Shown here piece by piece: positions 15,347 to 22,544 of a stretch of 52,186 bases of DNA. Both the position numbers and the translations under genes were made by a program. The notes beneath the pieces are model-generated. The model was not told where the DNA came from, made no database searches, and saw only the letters and a program-made list of their open reading frames with translations. Position 1 is the first letter of the stretch; each line of letters opens with the position of its first letter. The DNA is from an uncultured Prevotellaceae bacterium (GTDB lineage Bacteria > Bacteroidota > Bacteroidia > Bacteroidales > Bacteroidaceae), in assembly GCA_937877625.1 (NCBI GenBank), contig CALFJG010000090.1, positions 1 through 52,186 on the forward strand, given 5' to 3'.

Positions 15347-18043
15347 ATGAAGAAACTCTACTCTCTTCTCGTGCTTTCACTCTGCTTGTTGGCAGGCGTG
15401 ACAGCCCAAGCGCAGACGGTGGTGTTTGACTTCACGGCCAACCCGTGGGATCTGCCGTTAGGCAGCGGAAGCGGTGAGTCGGCTGCGGCAGGCAATGTCA
15501 CCGAACCCATCGTGGCCACCAGTGCAGAATCTGAGGCCATAGGTGTATCGCTTACGTGCGAACAAGGCACGGCGCAGCAACCCCCGCGTATGTGGACAGG
15601 CCCACAACTGCGTGCTTACAACGGTAACTCTTTCACCCTCACACCCACGGATAGCAGCCTGGCTATTGTCAGCGTGGTGTTTGAGAGCGATGGCAGCAAC
15701 TTCGGGTTGAACGTCACCGAGGGCGAGCTCAACGACAAGGTATGGACGGGCAATCACACCGAGGTGACATTCAGCCCCAACAAGACCAATCGCCTAAAGA
15801 CGATTACCGTGACGCTCGCAGCGGTGAACGACCAGACCGTGAAACCCGGGGCAAACGTACAGATGCCTACCATCAGCCCGCGCAACAATACCTCGCGCAC
15901 AGACAGCGTGGTAGTGACCATCACAGGTGCTGACGGCACACAAATCTACTACACCCTTGACGGTAGCGAGCCCACCTCCGCTTCACAACGCTATAGCGAG
16001 GCGTTCATTCTCTTTGAGAGTGCCACAGTGAAAGCCGTGGCCTACGATTCTTTAGGTAATGCCAGTGCCGTGGCCGAGGTTTCCTACATCATTACGCCGA
16101 GCGAAGATACCGGCGGCGATGATGTCACTGGCACTGACAGCACCAGTGTTGATACGCTGGGCGTACAATACATCTTCAAACAAGTGACATCGCTAAGCGA
16201 GACGGGACAGTACCTCATCGTGGCCCGCGATGCCGACAACTTGATGCAGGTGGCTAAGCCTTTGACAAGCAACTATGGCTATCTCAAGGTAGAACAAACC
16301 ACGCTGCAAAACGACACCATCATCACCACGAGCCTCGACAATGTGTTTACTATTGCCCTGGTGTCGGGAGAAGAAAGTGCGTCCTACACCATCACCCAGC
16401 CCGACGGTCGCCAACTGTATCAGAAAGGCACGTATAACAGTTTCAACGTTGACGCTGCGCCCAGCGAGGGGCAGTACTGGAGCCTTACGCTCAATGCCGA
16501 AGACTCTTTGTGGACAATTCTCAACCTCAACGTAAACAAATTCGTGCAGTACGACACGTCCTACGGTTCCTACGGTAGTTACGAAGATGCGCGCGGCTTG
16601 CGTCCGGCTCTCTATCTGCTTGTAGATCAGCGCGGCGACGACAGCGGCGAGGGTGGCGATGAGCCTAATCCCGGCGGGGGCGAGGACGACGAGTACACCA
16701 CCGTAACATTCCCCTTCAGCGAAAATCCGTGGGAGCTGGAAACGGGTAGCACCAGTGCCAGCGACCTCGGCGGTGTCACAGAGCCTATCGTTGTTGACAA
16801 CGTTACTTTCTCCACCGACAACGGCGGCGGCAGCACCGTGGTACGTATGTGGGTGACCAATGGCAACACCACGCTGCGCACCTATCGCGGCACGGCTATC
16901 ACTTTCAGCGTGAACGACGAGACGAAAGCCATCTATCGCCTTGTCTTCGAAGCCAACGGAATGAACTACACCAGCCAGGTCGGTGAGGTAAGCACCAGCG
17001 ACAAGACGTGGAGCGGCAACGCCAGCGAAGTAACCCTCGCCGCCACCGCCACCACACAGGTGAAGACTGTTACGGTGTACCTCGGCGAGCGCACCGACGA
17101 GACCGTGCTGCCCGGTGTCTATGTGGCAGCACCGGTCATTAGCCCCGCAAGTGGTGAGAAAGCCGACAGCGTAGAGGTTTCTATCAAAGCCGGCGAAGGC
17201 TCATATATCTATTATACGATAGACGGCACGGAGCCCACGTGGAACTCCCTGCGCTACACCGAGCCGTTCAAGCTCTACGAGAGTGCCACGGTAAAGGCTA
17301 TTGCCTATGACGATGAGGGCAACCCCAGCGAGATTTCCGAGGCATCCTATACCATCACCATCACCGAGCCTGAAGAACTCGACGATGACCAACTGTTTGT
17401 TGAAGCCGCTACCAACTCACAGAACCAACTTATTGTGGAGGACGTGACGCTTCCGGAGGATGCCACCAGTGCTTGGCGCTTCGACAGCCGCTACGGTGCT
17501 GTGGCCAGTGGCTATATCAACAAAGCAAATTGCGAGGTGGAGAGTTGGCTGAAACTCCCCGTTCTCACCCTGCCCGAGACCGACGAACTGCTGCTCTACT
17601 TTGAGCAAGCCATAGGCTATCTCACCGCCGAGCAGGCTCCTACCTATTTCCAACTCTATGTGCGCGAGGTTTCTGCTACCACTGCCACACGTTCGCTGAA
17701 AGGCGTTAGCGATGAGTGGACGCTGCTGCCCCTCTCTTTCCCCGAGAAAGCCGACGGCAAGAACTTCTCCGACTTCCTCACGATGGAGGTGGATCTCGCT
17801 GCCTATAAAGGCAAGAGCGTTGAGATAGGCTTCCACTACACGAGCGATACAGAGATTGCCGGCACGTGGGAGTTGCGCAACATTGAGGTAACCAGCAGCA
17901 AGCGGGAAGATGCCACGGCGATACAGCAAGTTAGCGTAACGCCCGCTACTCGCAGCACTATCTACGACCTCCAAGGTCGCCGCGTGCTGAATCCCTCTCG
18001 CGGTATCTACATCGTTGACGGACGCAAGGTCTATGTGAAGTAA
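15347..18043 (+). CDS. Secreted multidomain protein with duplicated beta-rich/CHB_HEX_C-like modules
   Basis: An 898-residue exported protein with a signal peptide (MKKLYSLLVLSLCLLAGVTAQAQ). Two homologous modules of about 220 residues span roughly 25-250 and 451-671. Each starts with VxFxFxxNPWxL and ends with a chitobiase/hexosaminidase-C-terminal-like domain (IYYTLDGSEPTS...ATVKAVAYD and IYYTIDGTEPTW...ATVKAIAYD). Between them, about 272-428, is a separate beta-rich domain (YIFKQVTSLSETGQYLIVA...), with Asp/Gly/Pro-rich linkers. A C-terminal domain (about 684-855) resembles choice-of-anchor or cleaved-adhesin folds. The protein ends STIYDLQGRRVLNPSRGIYI...KVYVK, a tail common on exported Prevotella proteins and related to type IX secretion sorting domains. 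No catalytic module is seen, so an adhesin or carbohydrate-binding role at the cell surface is the best inference. It is monocistronic, with its own promoter and terminator. Confidence 0.8.
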   Translation: MKKLYSLLVLSLCLLAGVTAQAQTVVFDFTANPWDLPLGSGSGESAAAGNVTEPIVATSAESEAIGVSLTCEQGTAQQPPRMWTGPQLRAYNGNSFTLTPTDSSLAIVSVVFESDGSNFGLNVTEGELNDKVWTGNHTEVTFSPNKTNRLKTITVTLAAVNDQTVKPGANVQMPTISPRNNTSRTDSVVVTITGADGTQIYYTLDGSEPTSASQRYSEAFILFESATVKAVAYDSLGNASAVAEVSYIITPSEDTGGDDVTGTDSTSVDTLGVQYIFKQVTSLSETGQYLIVARDADNLMQVAKPLTSNYGYLKVEQTTLQNDTIITTSLDNVFTIALVSGEESASYTITQPDGRQLYQKGTYNSFNVDAAPSEGQYWSLTLNAEDSLWTILNLNVNKFVQYDTSYGSYGSYEDARGLRPALYLLVDQRGDDSGEGGDEPNPGGGEDDEYTTVTFPFSENPWELETGSTSASDLGGVTEPIVVDNVTFSTDNGGGSTVVRMWVTNGNTTLRTYRGTAITFSVNDETKAIYRLVFEANGMNYTSQVGEVSTSDKTWSGNASEVTLAATATTQVKTVTVYLGERTDETVLPGVYVAAPVISPASGEKADSVEVSIKAGEGSYIYYTIDGTEPTWNSLRYTEPFKLYESATVKAIAYDDEGNPSEISEASYTITITEPEELDDDQLFVEAATNSQNQLIVEDVTLPEDATSAWRFDSRYGAVASGYINKANCEVESWLKLPVLTLPETDELLLYFEQAIGYLTAEQAPTYFQLYVREVSATTATRSLKGVSDEWTLLPLSFPEKADGKNFSDFLTMEVDLAAYKGKSVEIGFHYTSDTEIAGTWELRNIEVTSSKREDATAIQQVSVTPATRSTIYDLQGRRVLNPSRGIYIVDGRKVYVK

Positions 18044-18068
18044 TTCTGCAATAGTTACCTACTTAGAA

Positions 18069-18110
18069 AAAAAACTACGTCTTAGGCTTCGGCTTAAGGC
18101 GTAGTTTTTT
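18069..18110 (+). terminator. Terminator of the secreted protein gene
   Basis: Arms AAAAAACTACG and CGTAGTTTTTT, with additional CTTA/TAAG pairing and a TTCG-containing loop, form a long hairpin ending in six T residues. It lies 25 bp after the stop codon. Confidence 0.9.
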
Positions 18111-18122
18111 AACGCCTTAACG

Positions 18123-18154
18123 CTTGTCCGTCTCGGCGTAAAGTCGTACTTTTG
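18123..18154 (+). promoter_or_regulatory. Promoter of candidate small RNA
   Basis: CTTG (18123-18126), a 20-nt spacer and TACTTTTG (18147-18154) match the Bacteroidota consensus well. No open frame of note follows before a hairpin terminator some 75 bp downstream. Confidence 0.7.
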
Positions 18155-18159
18155 TACTG

Positions 18160-18231
18160 CGTTCGGGGTGATGCCCGACGCAGGTATCAATAGCACTCCG
18201 TCCCGTAGCCTGGTAAGCACGGGACTTTTTA
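18160..18231 (+). ncRNA. Candidate small RNA of about 70 nt (two hairpins, terminator)
   Basis: Starting about 6 nt after the -7 box, the sequence folds into a first hairpin (GCGTTCGGG...CCCGACGC, 18159-18181). A single-stranded AGGTATCAATAGCACTCC follows, then a second hairpin (GTCCCGT at 18200-18206 pairing with ACGGGAC at 18219-18225) followed by TTTTTATTT. There is no start codon with a meaningful frame. It lies between the terminator of the secreted protein gene and the 3' end of the convergent ATPase gene. The family is not recognised; this is a prediction from promoter, structure and terminator only. Confidence 0.5.
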
Positions 18232-19425
18232 TTTGTCGTCAAATAGCCAACGAGGTATATCGATAATCCTTATACCCTGATGGTCATATTCCTCATGGCG
18301 AGTTCGTGCTATAATTAGTTTTGGATAAGCATCTTGTATAGCAAGTAGCGGCGATACCTCGCGTTCGAAAGTCTGGGGATTTGTAATGTCATCGCTTATC
18401 TGTATATACAACTTTTCGTTACCCCTCATCGCGACGAAGTCAATTTCCTTCTTGTAAAGCTTGCCTATATAGACTTTGTAGCCGCGACGTATCAGTTCAA
18501 AGTAAACGATGTTCTCATATATTCTCCCCCAATCCATATTCCTTCGTCCAAGCAAGGCATATCTGATACCTGTGTCGGATAGGTAGTATTTTTCCATTTG
18601 CTCCAAATATCGTTTTCCACGGATGTCATAACGGTCTGCCTTATAAAACAAAAATGCGTTGCACAGGTATTTCAAATAGCGACCGACACTTACATGGGAG
18701 ATTGGCATTTTGTTGGCGGATAGTGCCACGGAAATGCTGTTCGGTGTTGTGACATTGCCTACGTTGTCCATCAAATAGGCTGCCAGGTTTTGCAGAGGAA
18801 GAGAATCGGGAAGCCGGTATTTCTCTTTTAGGTCGCGGGTTATGATAGTTTCATATACCTCTCTGATGTAGGTTTCCTTATCTTCTTCTTTTTTATAAAC
18901 ATACGAGCCAGCCAAACCGCCTTCAACTACATAATTGTCAAAAGCTGCCTGCAAGTCTGTCTGCTCATAATAAGTGCAGTATTCCTTGAAACTAAAAGGA
19001 AGTATATGTATCTCGATGTGTCTGCCAGTGAACAACGTAGCAAGGTCTGCACTTAATAGGAAGGCATTAGAACCAGTCAGGTATATGTCGTAAATCTCCA
19101 TTGAATGAAGGCTGTTTATTGCCAGCTCGAATTGATTGCACATCTGCACTTCGTCTATCAGAAGATAGTTGTTCGCACCTTCTTTAGTGTGTTCTTTGAC
19201 ATAATCATACAGAGCATGATAGTCCTTCAACTGTTCATTATCAAGATTGGTAAGGTCTATGAAGATGATATTTGCCGCGCTATCTGTCGCTGCAAGATTT
19301 GACATGAAAGCCTGCATCAACTTGGACTTTCCGCATCGACGTATACCGGTTATTATCTTTATGTCGGGTGTACCTTGTAATCCTGTCAGGCGGTCAATGT
19401 ATTGCTTTCTGTTTATTAGTTTCAT
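18229..19425 (-). CDS. AAA_14/DUF4143-type ATPase, probably acquired
   Basis: A 398-residue ATP-binding protein of the lone archaeal/bacterial AAA group with a C-terminal DUF4143-like nuclease-fold region. Walker A is GIRRCGKS (residues 27-34), Walker B is in NNYLLIDEVQM, and YLTGSNAFLLS is the sensor-like segment that is diagnostic for this group. The C-terminal half carries YENIVYFELIRRGYKVYIGKLYKKEIDFVAMRGNEKLYIQIS, reminiscent of a restriction-endonuclease-like E-x-D...K core. The start is placed at ATG 19425, since homologues begin MKLIxRxxYxxxL; an upstream frame includes the promoter. Codon use is visibly more AT-rich than in its neighbours. Such genes are abundant, mobile and of unknown cellular role, sometimes discussed with toxin or defence functions. 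The family is fairly sure, the role unknown. Confidence 0.88.
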   Translation of the reverse strand: MKLINRKQYIDRLTGLQGTPDIKIITGIRRCGKSKLMQAFMSNLAATDSAANIIFIDLTNLDNEQLKDYHALYDYVKEHTKEGANNYLLIDEVQMCNQFELAINSLHSMEIYDIYLTGSNAFLLSADLATLFTGRHIEIHILPFSFKEYCTYYEQTDLQAAFDNYVVEGGLAGSYVYKKEEDKETYIREVYETIITRDLKEKYRLPDSLPLQNLAAYLMDNVGNVTTPNSISVALSANKMPISHVSVGRYLKYLCNAFLFYKADRYDIRGKRYLEQMEKYYLSDTGIRYALLGRRNMDWGRIYENIVYFELIRRGYKVYIGKLYKKEIDFVAMRGNEKLYIQISDDITNPQTFEREVSPLLAIQDAYPKLIIARTRHEEYDHQGIRIIDIPRWLFDDK

Positions 19426-19485
19426 AATGGTAAATGTGTTTACGTGTTTCAATAAATGAAAATTATTCAAATCTTGAAACCGAAG

Positions 19486-19493
19486 CAAAGGTA
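19486..19493 (-). promoter_or_regulatory. -7 box of the lone ATPase gene
   Basis: TACCTTTG reads 19493 to 19486 on the minus strand, giving a leader of about 55 nt to the ATG at 19425. No good -33 element is seen. Confidence 0.5.
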
Positions 19494-19571
19494 TGATTAT
19501 TTCTCAATAATCACACTATGCCATTCTCTGTTTTTTTCCGTCTTTTCTGAGGAAGAAACACCAAAGTAGTT

Positions 19572-19880
19572 TTGCAGCGTAAATACTTGACGCATCAAAG
19601 CAAAACCACTCTGACGCGAGAACGACGCATCACATTCCAGTACCTCACCGCCACCGCTATGCTACTGGTCGGTGTAGCCCTCGCCATTGCCGGCTTCATC
19701 GTTTCGCCGCTCGGCGAAATCCACGACTCCGTACTCTACTTCACCGCACAGTGCTTCATCTATGCAGGAAGTGTGTTCGGAGTTTCCGTCTATGTCTCCG
19801 ACAAGTTCAAAAACCTGCAGAACAAACTCGGACTGAAAAACAAGGACGAGGACGAGAATGAAAGAACAAATAACCCTTAA
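19572..19880 (+). CDS. Small two-helix holin-like membrane protein
   Basis: A 102-residue (TTG start) or 74-residue (ATG at 19656) protein with two hydrophobic segments, ATAMLLVGVALAIAGFIVSPLGEI and VLYFTAQCFIYAGSVFGVSVYV, and a charged C-terminal tail (KNKDEDENERTNN). The central P-L-G-E-I-H-D-S-V-L between the helices is a pattern I associate with small Bacteroidales phage-type holin-like proteins encoded before an M15 peptidase, as here. The longer TTG start keeps the RERRITFQYLTATAM segment expected in relatives, but the TTG overlaps a TAGTTTTG box (19567-19574), so the real start may be internal. Its 3' end overlaps the next gene by 23 nt. Holin activity is inferred, not shown. Confidence 0.6.
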   Translation: MQRKYLTHQSKTTLTRERRITFQYLTATAMLLVGVALAIAGFIVSPLGEIHDSVLYFTAQCFIYAGSVFGVSVYVSDKFKNLQNKLGLKNKDEDENERTNNP

Positions 19881-20304
19881 AAACAAATATACCATAAAGT
19901 ACTTTTCTCTGCAAGTGTTTATCTCCAGCCCTACGGCTCGCCGCCTGAAGATTGACAACAAGCCCGGCAAGGACGTTGTCGGCAGACTTAACTTGCTTGT
20001 TGACAACATCCTCGATCCGCTTCGCGAAGCCTACGGCAAGCCTGTCATCGTTACCAGTGGCTACCGATGCCCTGCGCTGAACAAAGCCGTCGGCGGTGTC
20101 AAGTCTTCGCAGCACATGCTGGGCGAGGCGGCAGACATCCGCACCGTATCGGACAAGCCCGAAGACAACCGCCGGCTCTTCGACCTCTGCCGTGAACTCA
20201 AACTGCCCTTCGACCAACTCATCGACGAGTATGGCTACAACTGGATTCACGTCAGCTTCTCTCCGCGACACCATCCGCGAGACGAAGTACGTCTATCGCT
20301 ATAA
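19858..20304 (+). CDS. Peptidase M15A-family (D-Ala-D-Ala carboxypeptidase/endolysin-like) protein, altered C-terminus
   Basis: A 148-residue peptidoglycan peptidase-like protein. The zinc-site landmarks of the M15A/VanY-like fold are present: VTSGYRCPALNKAVGGVKSSQHMLGEAADI supplies His and Asp, and WIHVSF supplies the last His. Phage and transposon relatives of this compact type act as lysis enzymes and are coupled to small holin-like proteins, as here (23-nt overlap with the upstream gene). After WIHVSFSPRHH the sequence reads through an abnormal tail (PRDEVRLSL). The same DNA in the +1 frame continues as LRDTIRETKYVYRYKYRDR, a separate protein. This shows that a deletion has fused the end of this gene to the remnant of a downstream gene. 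All catalytic residues lie upstream of the fusion, so activity is possible. Confidence 0.78.
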   Translation: MKEQITLKNKYTIKYFSLQVFISSPTARRLKIDNKPGKDVVGRLNLLVDNILDPLREAYGKPVIVTSGYRCPALNKAVGGVKSSQHMLGEAADIRTVSDKPEDNRRLFDLCRELKLPFDQLIDEYGYNWIHVSFSPRHHPRDEVRLSL

Positions 20305-20428
20305 GTACCGCGACCGTCAGGCAAAAGACAGTGTTCGCATCATACACGATACGGATACCATCTATATACAGGAATCCGACCTCCATGCCATCCAACTCGC
20401 AGAAGCCAAAGCTGCTAAAGCCACGTGA
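20261..20428 (+). pseudogene. 5'-truncated remnant of a phage-type gene after the M15 peptidase
   Basis: In the frame offset by +1 from the peptidase, codons 20261-20428 read LRDTIRETKYVYRYKYRDR followed by QAKDSVRIIHDTDTIYIQESDLHAIQLAEAKAAKAT and a stop. The repeated R-D-T-I/D-S-V-R-x-x-D-T pattern is typical of small periplasmic proteins next to Bacteroidales holin/endolysin genes. There is no start codon of its own; the 5' part has been lost into the peptidase gene. Coding until the stop without frameshifts suggests a recent event. Confidence 0.6.
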
Positions 20429-20520
20429 GTTCAGCGTAAGAAAGTTGTTGAAAAAGTTGTAGGAGTGAGAATTTTGTAGGTGGGCGGTAAGGGGGAGCGT
20501 CGGCGCATCCCGTTATTGGC

Positions 20521-21771
20521 TTACTGTTTTGTGGTATCTCCGATGTGTAGGCGTACGAGTTCTATTTTTCGTGGTGTGGTGCGTATAATCTTAAAACAGT
20601 ATGCAGTGCCTACGCGAATTGTTTCACCTTGGCGTGGAAAGCGTCGTAAGGTGGCGAGGAGCAGGCCTGCCAGCGTGGTATAGTCGTCGCTTTCGGGCAG
20701 GTGGAGGCTGAACATCTCGTTCACCCGTTCCACTTCTAAGCGCGCCGAGAGCAAATAGTCGCCGTCGGGGGCTCGGCGTGCGGTGAGCGTGCTGAAATCG
20801 TGCTCGTCTTCGATGTCGCCGAGTACTTCTTCCACTAGGTCTTCTATGCTAACAATGCCGCTTGTGCCGCCAAACTCATCCACGACGACGGCCAGCGAGC
20901 GTTTGGCTTGCACCAACGTGGGCAGCAACTCCGAGGCGGGCATCGACTCGGGCACGGCGGGCAGGGAGAGGATGGCTTTATGCCAGTCTTGGCTGAGATG
21001 GAACAGGCTGGAGGAGTGTACGTAGCCTGCTATATGGTCGAGGTCGTCTTGGCATACTATCACCTTGCTTTTTCCGCTGCGCACGAAGGCGTGGCGTAGC
21101 TCGTGGAGCGAGGCGGTGTGTTCCACGAAGACGATTTCTGTGCGCGGCACCAAACACTCTTTCACGCTCACATCGCTAAATTCTAATGCGCCGAGCAGTA
21201 GTTTCACCTCGGAGTCGAGGCGTGGTGTAGCATTTGTCTGCTCCAGCCCGACGCGCAGCAGTGCTTCGAGGTCGTAGCCACGTGTGGCGCGCTTCGGCGG
21301 CAGGGTGGCAAAGCCGAAGAAGCGTAGGCAGGCTGCTGTCAGTGCGCTGATAATTCCCACGGGAATACCAAAGAGGCAGAACAATGCTGCTGTAGGCCAT
21401 GCCAGAAGACGTTTGGTGAGGCTGTGGTGCTCGGTGCCGAAGAGCCGATACGGCAATATGCCCAGCAACACGACGAAGAGCAGTGTGCAGGCTAGGATGA
21501 CTGCTGCGAGCAGTGCTACGGAGATGTCCTGTCCTTTCCATTGCTCCACCGTCGCGGCACCCACCACTGCGGCGGCGAGCAAGGCTACGACACTTACGGC
21601 ACGTAGTGTTTGCAGCAAGAGGCGGTTGTGGCGGCTCATTAGGCGAAAGGCGTGTGCCACGTGGCGATATTCCTCGCGCTCCGACTGCCACAGCAGCACA
21701 TCGGGGCGCATAAAGGCCACATAGCAGGCCTCGGAGAGAAAGGCCAGCAGCAGGAGAAGGAGTATAAGCAT
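20521..21771 (-). CDS. CNNM/CorC-type hemolysin-family membrane protein with CBS pair
   Basis: A 416-residue inner-membrane protein. The N-terminal region (about 1-165) has four hydrophobic segments of the CNNM (DUF21) type, although the first part is short. A regulatory region with two CBS motifs follows (VKECLVPRTEIVFVEHTASLHELRHAFVRSG... and LPTLVQAKRSLAVVVDEFGGTSGIVSIEDLVEEVLGDIEDEHD, the latter a family hallmark). The C-terminal transporter-associated (CorC_HlyC) domain reads DYLLSARLEVERVNEMFSLHLPESDDYTTLAGLLL. Relatives mediate Mg2+ or Co2+ efflux/homeostasis. The gene starts 113 nt after lptC on the same strand. In Bacteroidota this gene commonly follows lptC and coaX, which supports the orthology. 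The ion is not deducible. Confidence 0.88.
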   Translation of the reverse strand: MLILLLLLLAFLSEACYVAFMRPDVLLWQSEREEYRHVAHAFRLMSRHNRLLLQTLRAVSVVALLAAAVVGAATVEQWKGQDISVALLAAVILACTLLFVVLLGILPYRLFGTEHHSLTKRLLAWPTAALFCLFGIPVGIISALTAACLRFFGFATLPPKRATRGYDLEALLRVGLEQTNATPRLDSEVKLLLGALEFSDVSVKECLVPRTEIVFVEHTASLHELRHAFVRSGKSKVIVCQDDLDHIAGYVHSSSLFHLSQDWHKAILSLPAVPESMPASELLPTLVQAKRSLAVVVDEFGGTSGIVSIEDLVEEVLGDIEDEHDFSTLTARRAPDGDYLLSARLEVERVNEMFSLHLPESDDYTTLAGLLLATLRRFPRQGETIRVGTAYCFKIIRTTPRKIELVRLHIGDTTKQ

Positions 21772-21884
21772 TGTTCGTTTTTGTGGGGCGGGGGTGGGAG
21801 TAGCTGTGGGGCTTGTGGAACGTTGCGGGAGTGTTTCTGTTAAGCCTCTATATATGAAAAGCCGTCATACGTGTGTTGGCCAGT

Positions 21885-22517
21885 TCATTTTTGTTTTGAT
21901 AGTGCTTTCGTGCTATCTTCGTCTTGTCTATCGTGGCTCTCGGCCGGGTTGGGGGCGTGTTTTCGCTCGTCGGGCATAGGCATATAGCCGCGGCTTTGGC
22001 GCACGAGGTAGTGGTTGAGTTGTTCGTCGGCCTCAAAACTCTCGCCTTCTATCTCTTCTTTCGGTTCGACGATGCGCATGTGCTTGTTGCCGTAAACGAG
22101 GTGTTCGTCCATATTCCAAAAGAGTTCCTCGGTGGTGAAGACGGTGTTTTTCTCGCGGTTGACGATGCGCACGCGGCCACGCAGCTCCCATAGTTTTTGG
22201 TTGTAGCAATAGGCGGTGTCGGCTTCTATGGTGAGGTTGGGTTCAAACTTAGGGTTGTAGCGCTCCATAAAGATGCCTTTGAGAAACTCCTGTCGCGGCG
22301 GCTGTGTGCGGTCGAGCATTCGCCACTCTTCTGCCACGATGCGATAGCGTATGATGCCGCTGTCGCTGATGAGTTTCGACACGCCGGTGGTAACCATCAC
22401 GGGCGTGGAGTCGCGCAGCGTGATAGCCTCGCTTGTGGGTGTGCCGTCGTCGGCGCAGCCGGCGAGCAGGGCGCAGGGGAGTAGCAGGGAGAGTAGCAGG
22501 TAGAGGAGTAGTCTCAC
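21885..22517 (-). CDS. lptC: LPS export protein LptC (lipoprotein-type)
   Basis: A 210-residue periplasmic component of the Lpt machinery that hands lipopolysaccharide from the LptBFG transporter to LptA. The start is a GTG at 22517. The leader MRLLLYLLLSLLLPCALLAGC ends in a lipobox with Cys21, which is frequent in Bacteroidota members. The body shows the OstA/LptC beta-jelly-roll pattern: SDSGIIRYRIVAEEWRMLDRT, then LTIEADTAYCYNQKLWELRGRVRIVNREKNTVFTTEELFWNMDEHLVYG. A charged, disordered tail (PDERKHAPNPAESHDRQDEDS) follows. It begins 27 nt after the outer-membrane protein gene, so coaX, OMP, lptC and the CNNM gene likely form one operon. Confidence 0.88.
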   Translation of the reverse strand: MRLLLYLLLSLLLPCALLAGCADDGTPTSEAITLRDSTPVMVTTGVSKLISDSGIIRYRIVAEEWRMLDRTQPPRQEFLKGIFMERYNPKFEPNLTIEADTAYCYNQKLWELRGRVRIVNREKNTVFTTEELFWNMDEHLVYGNKHMRIVEPKEEIEGESFEADEQLNHYLVRQSRGYMPMPDERKHAPNPAESHDRQDEDSTKALSKQK

Positions 22518-22544
22518 GCTAAAAGAGGGTGGGGCAAGGTGGGG

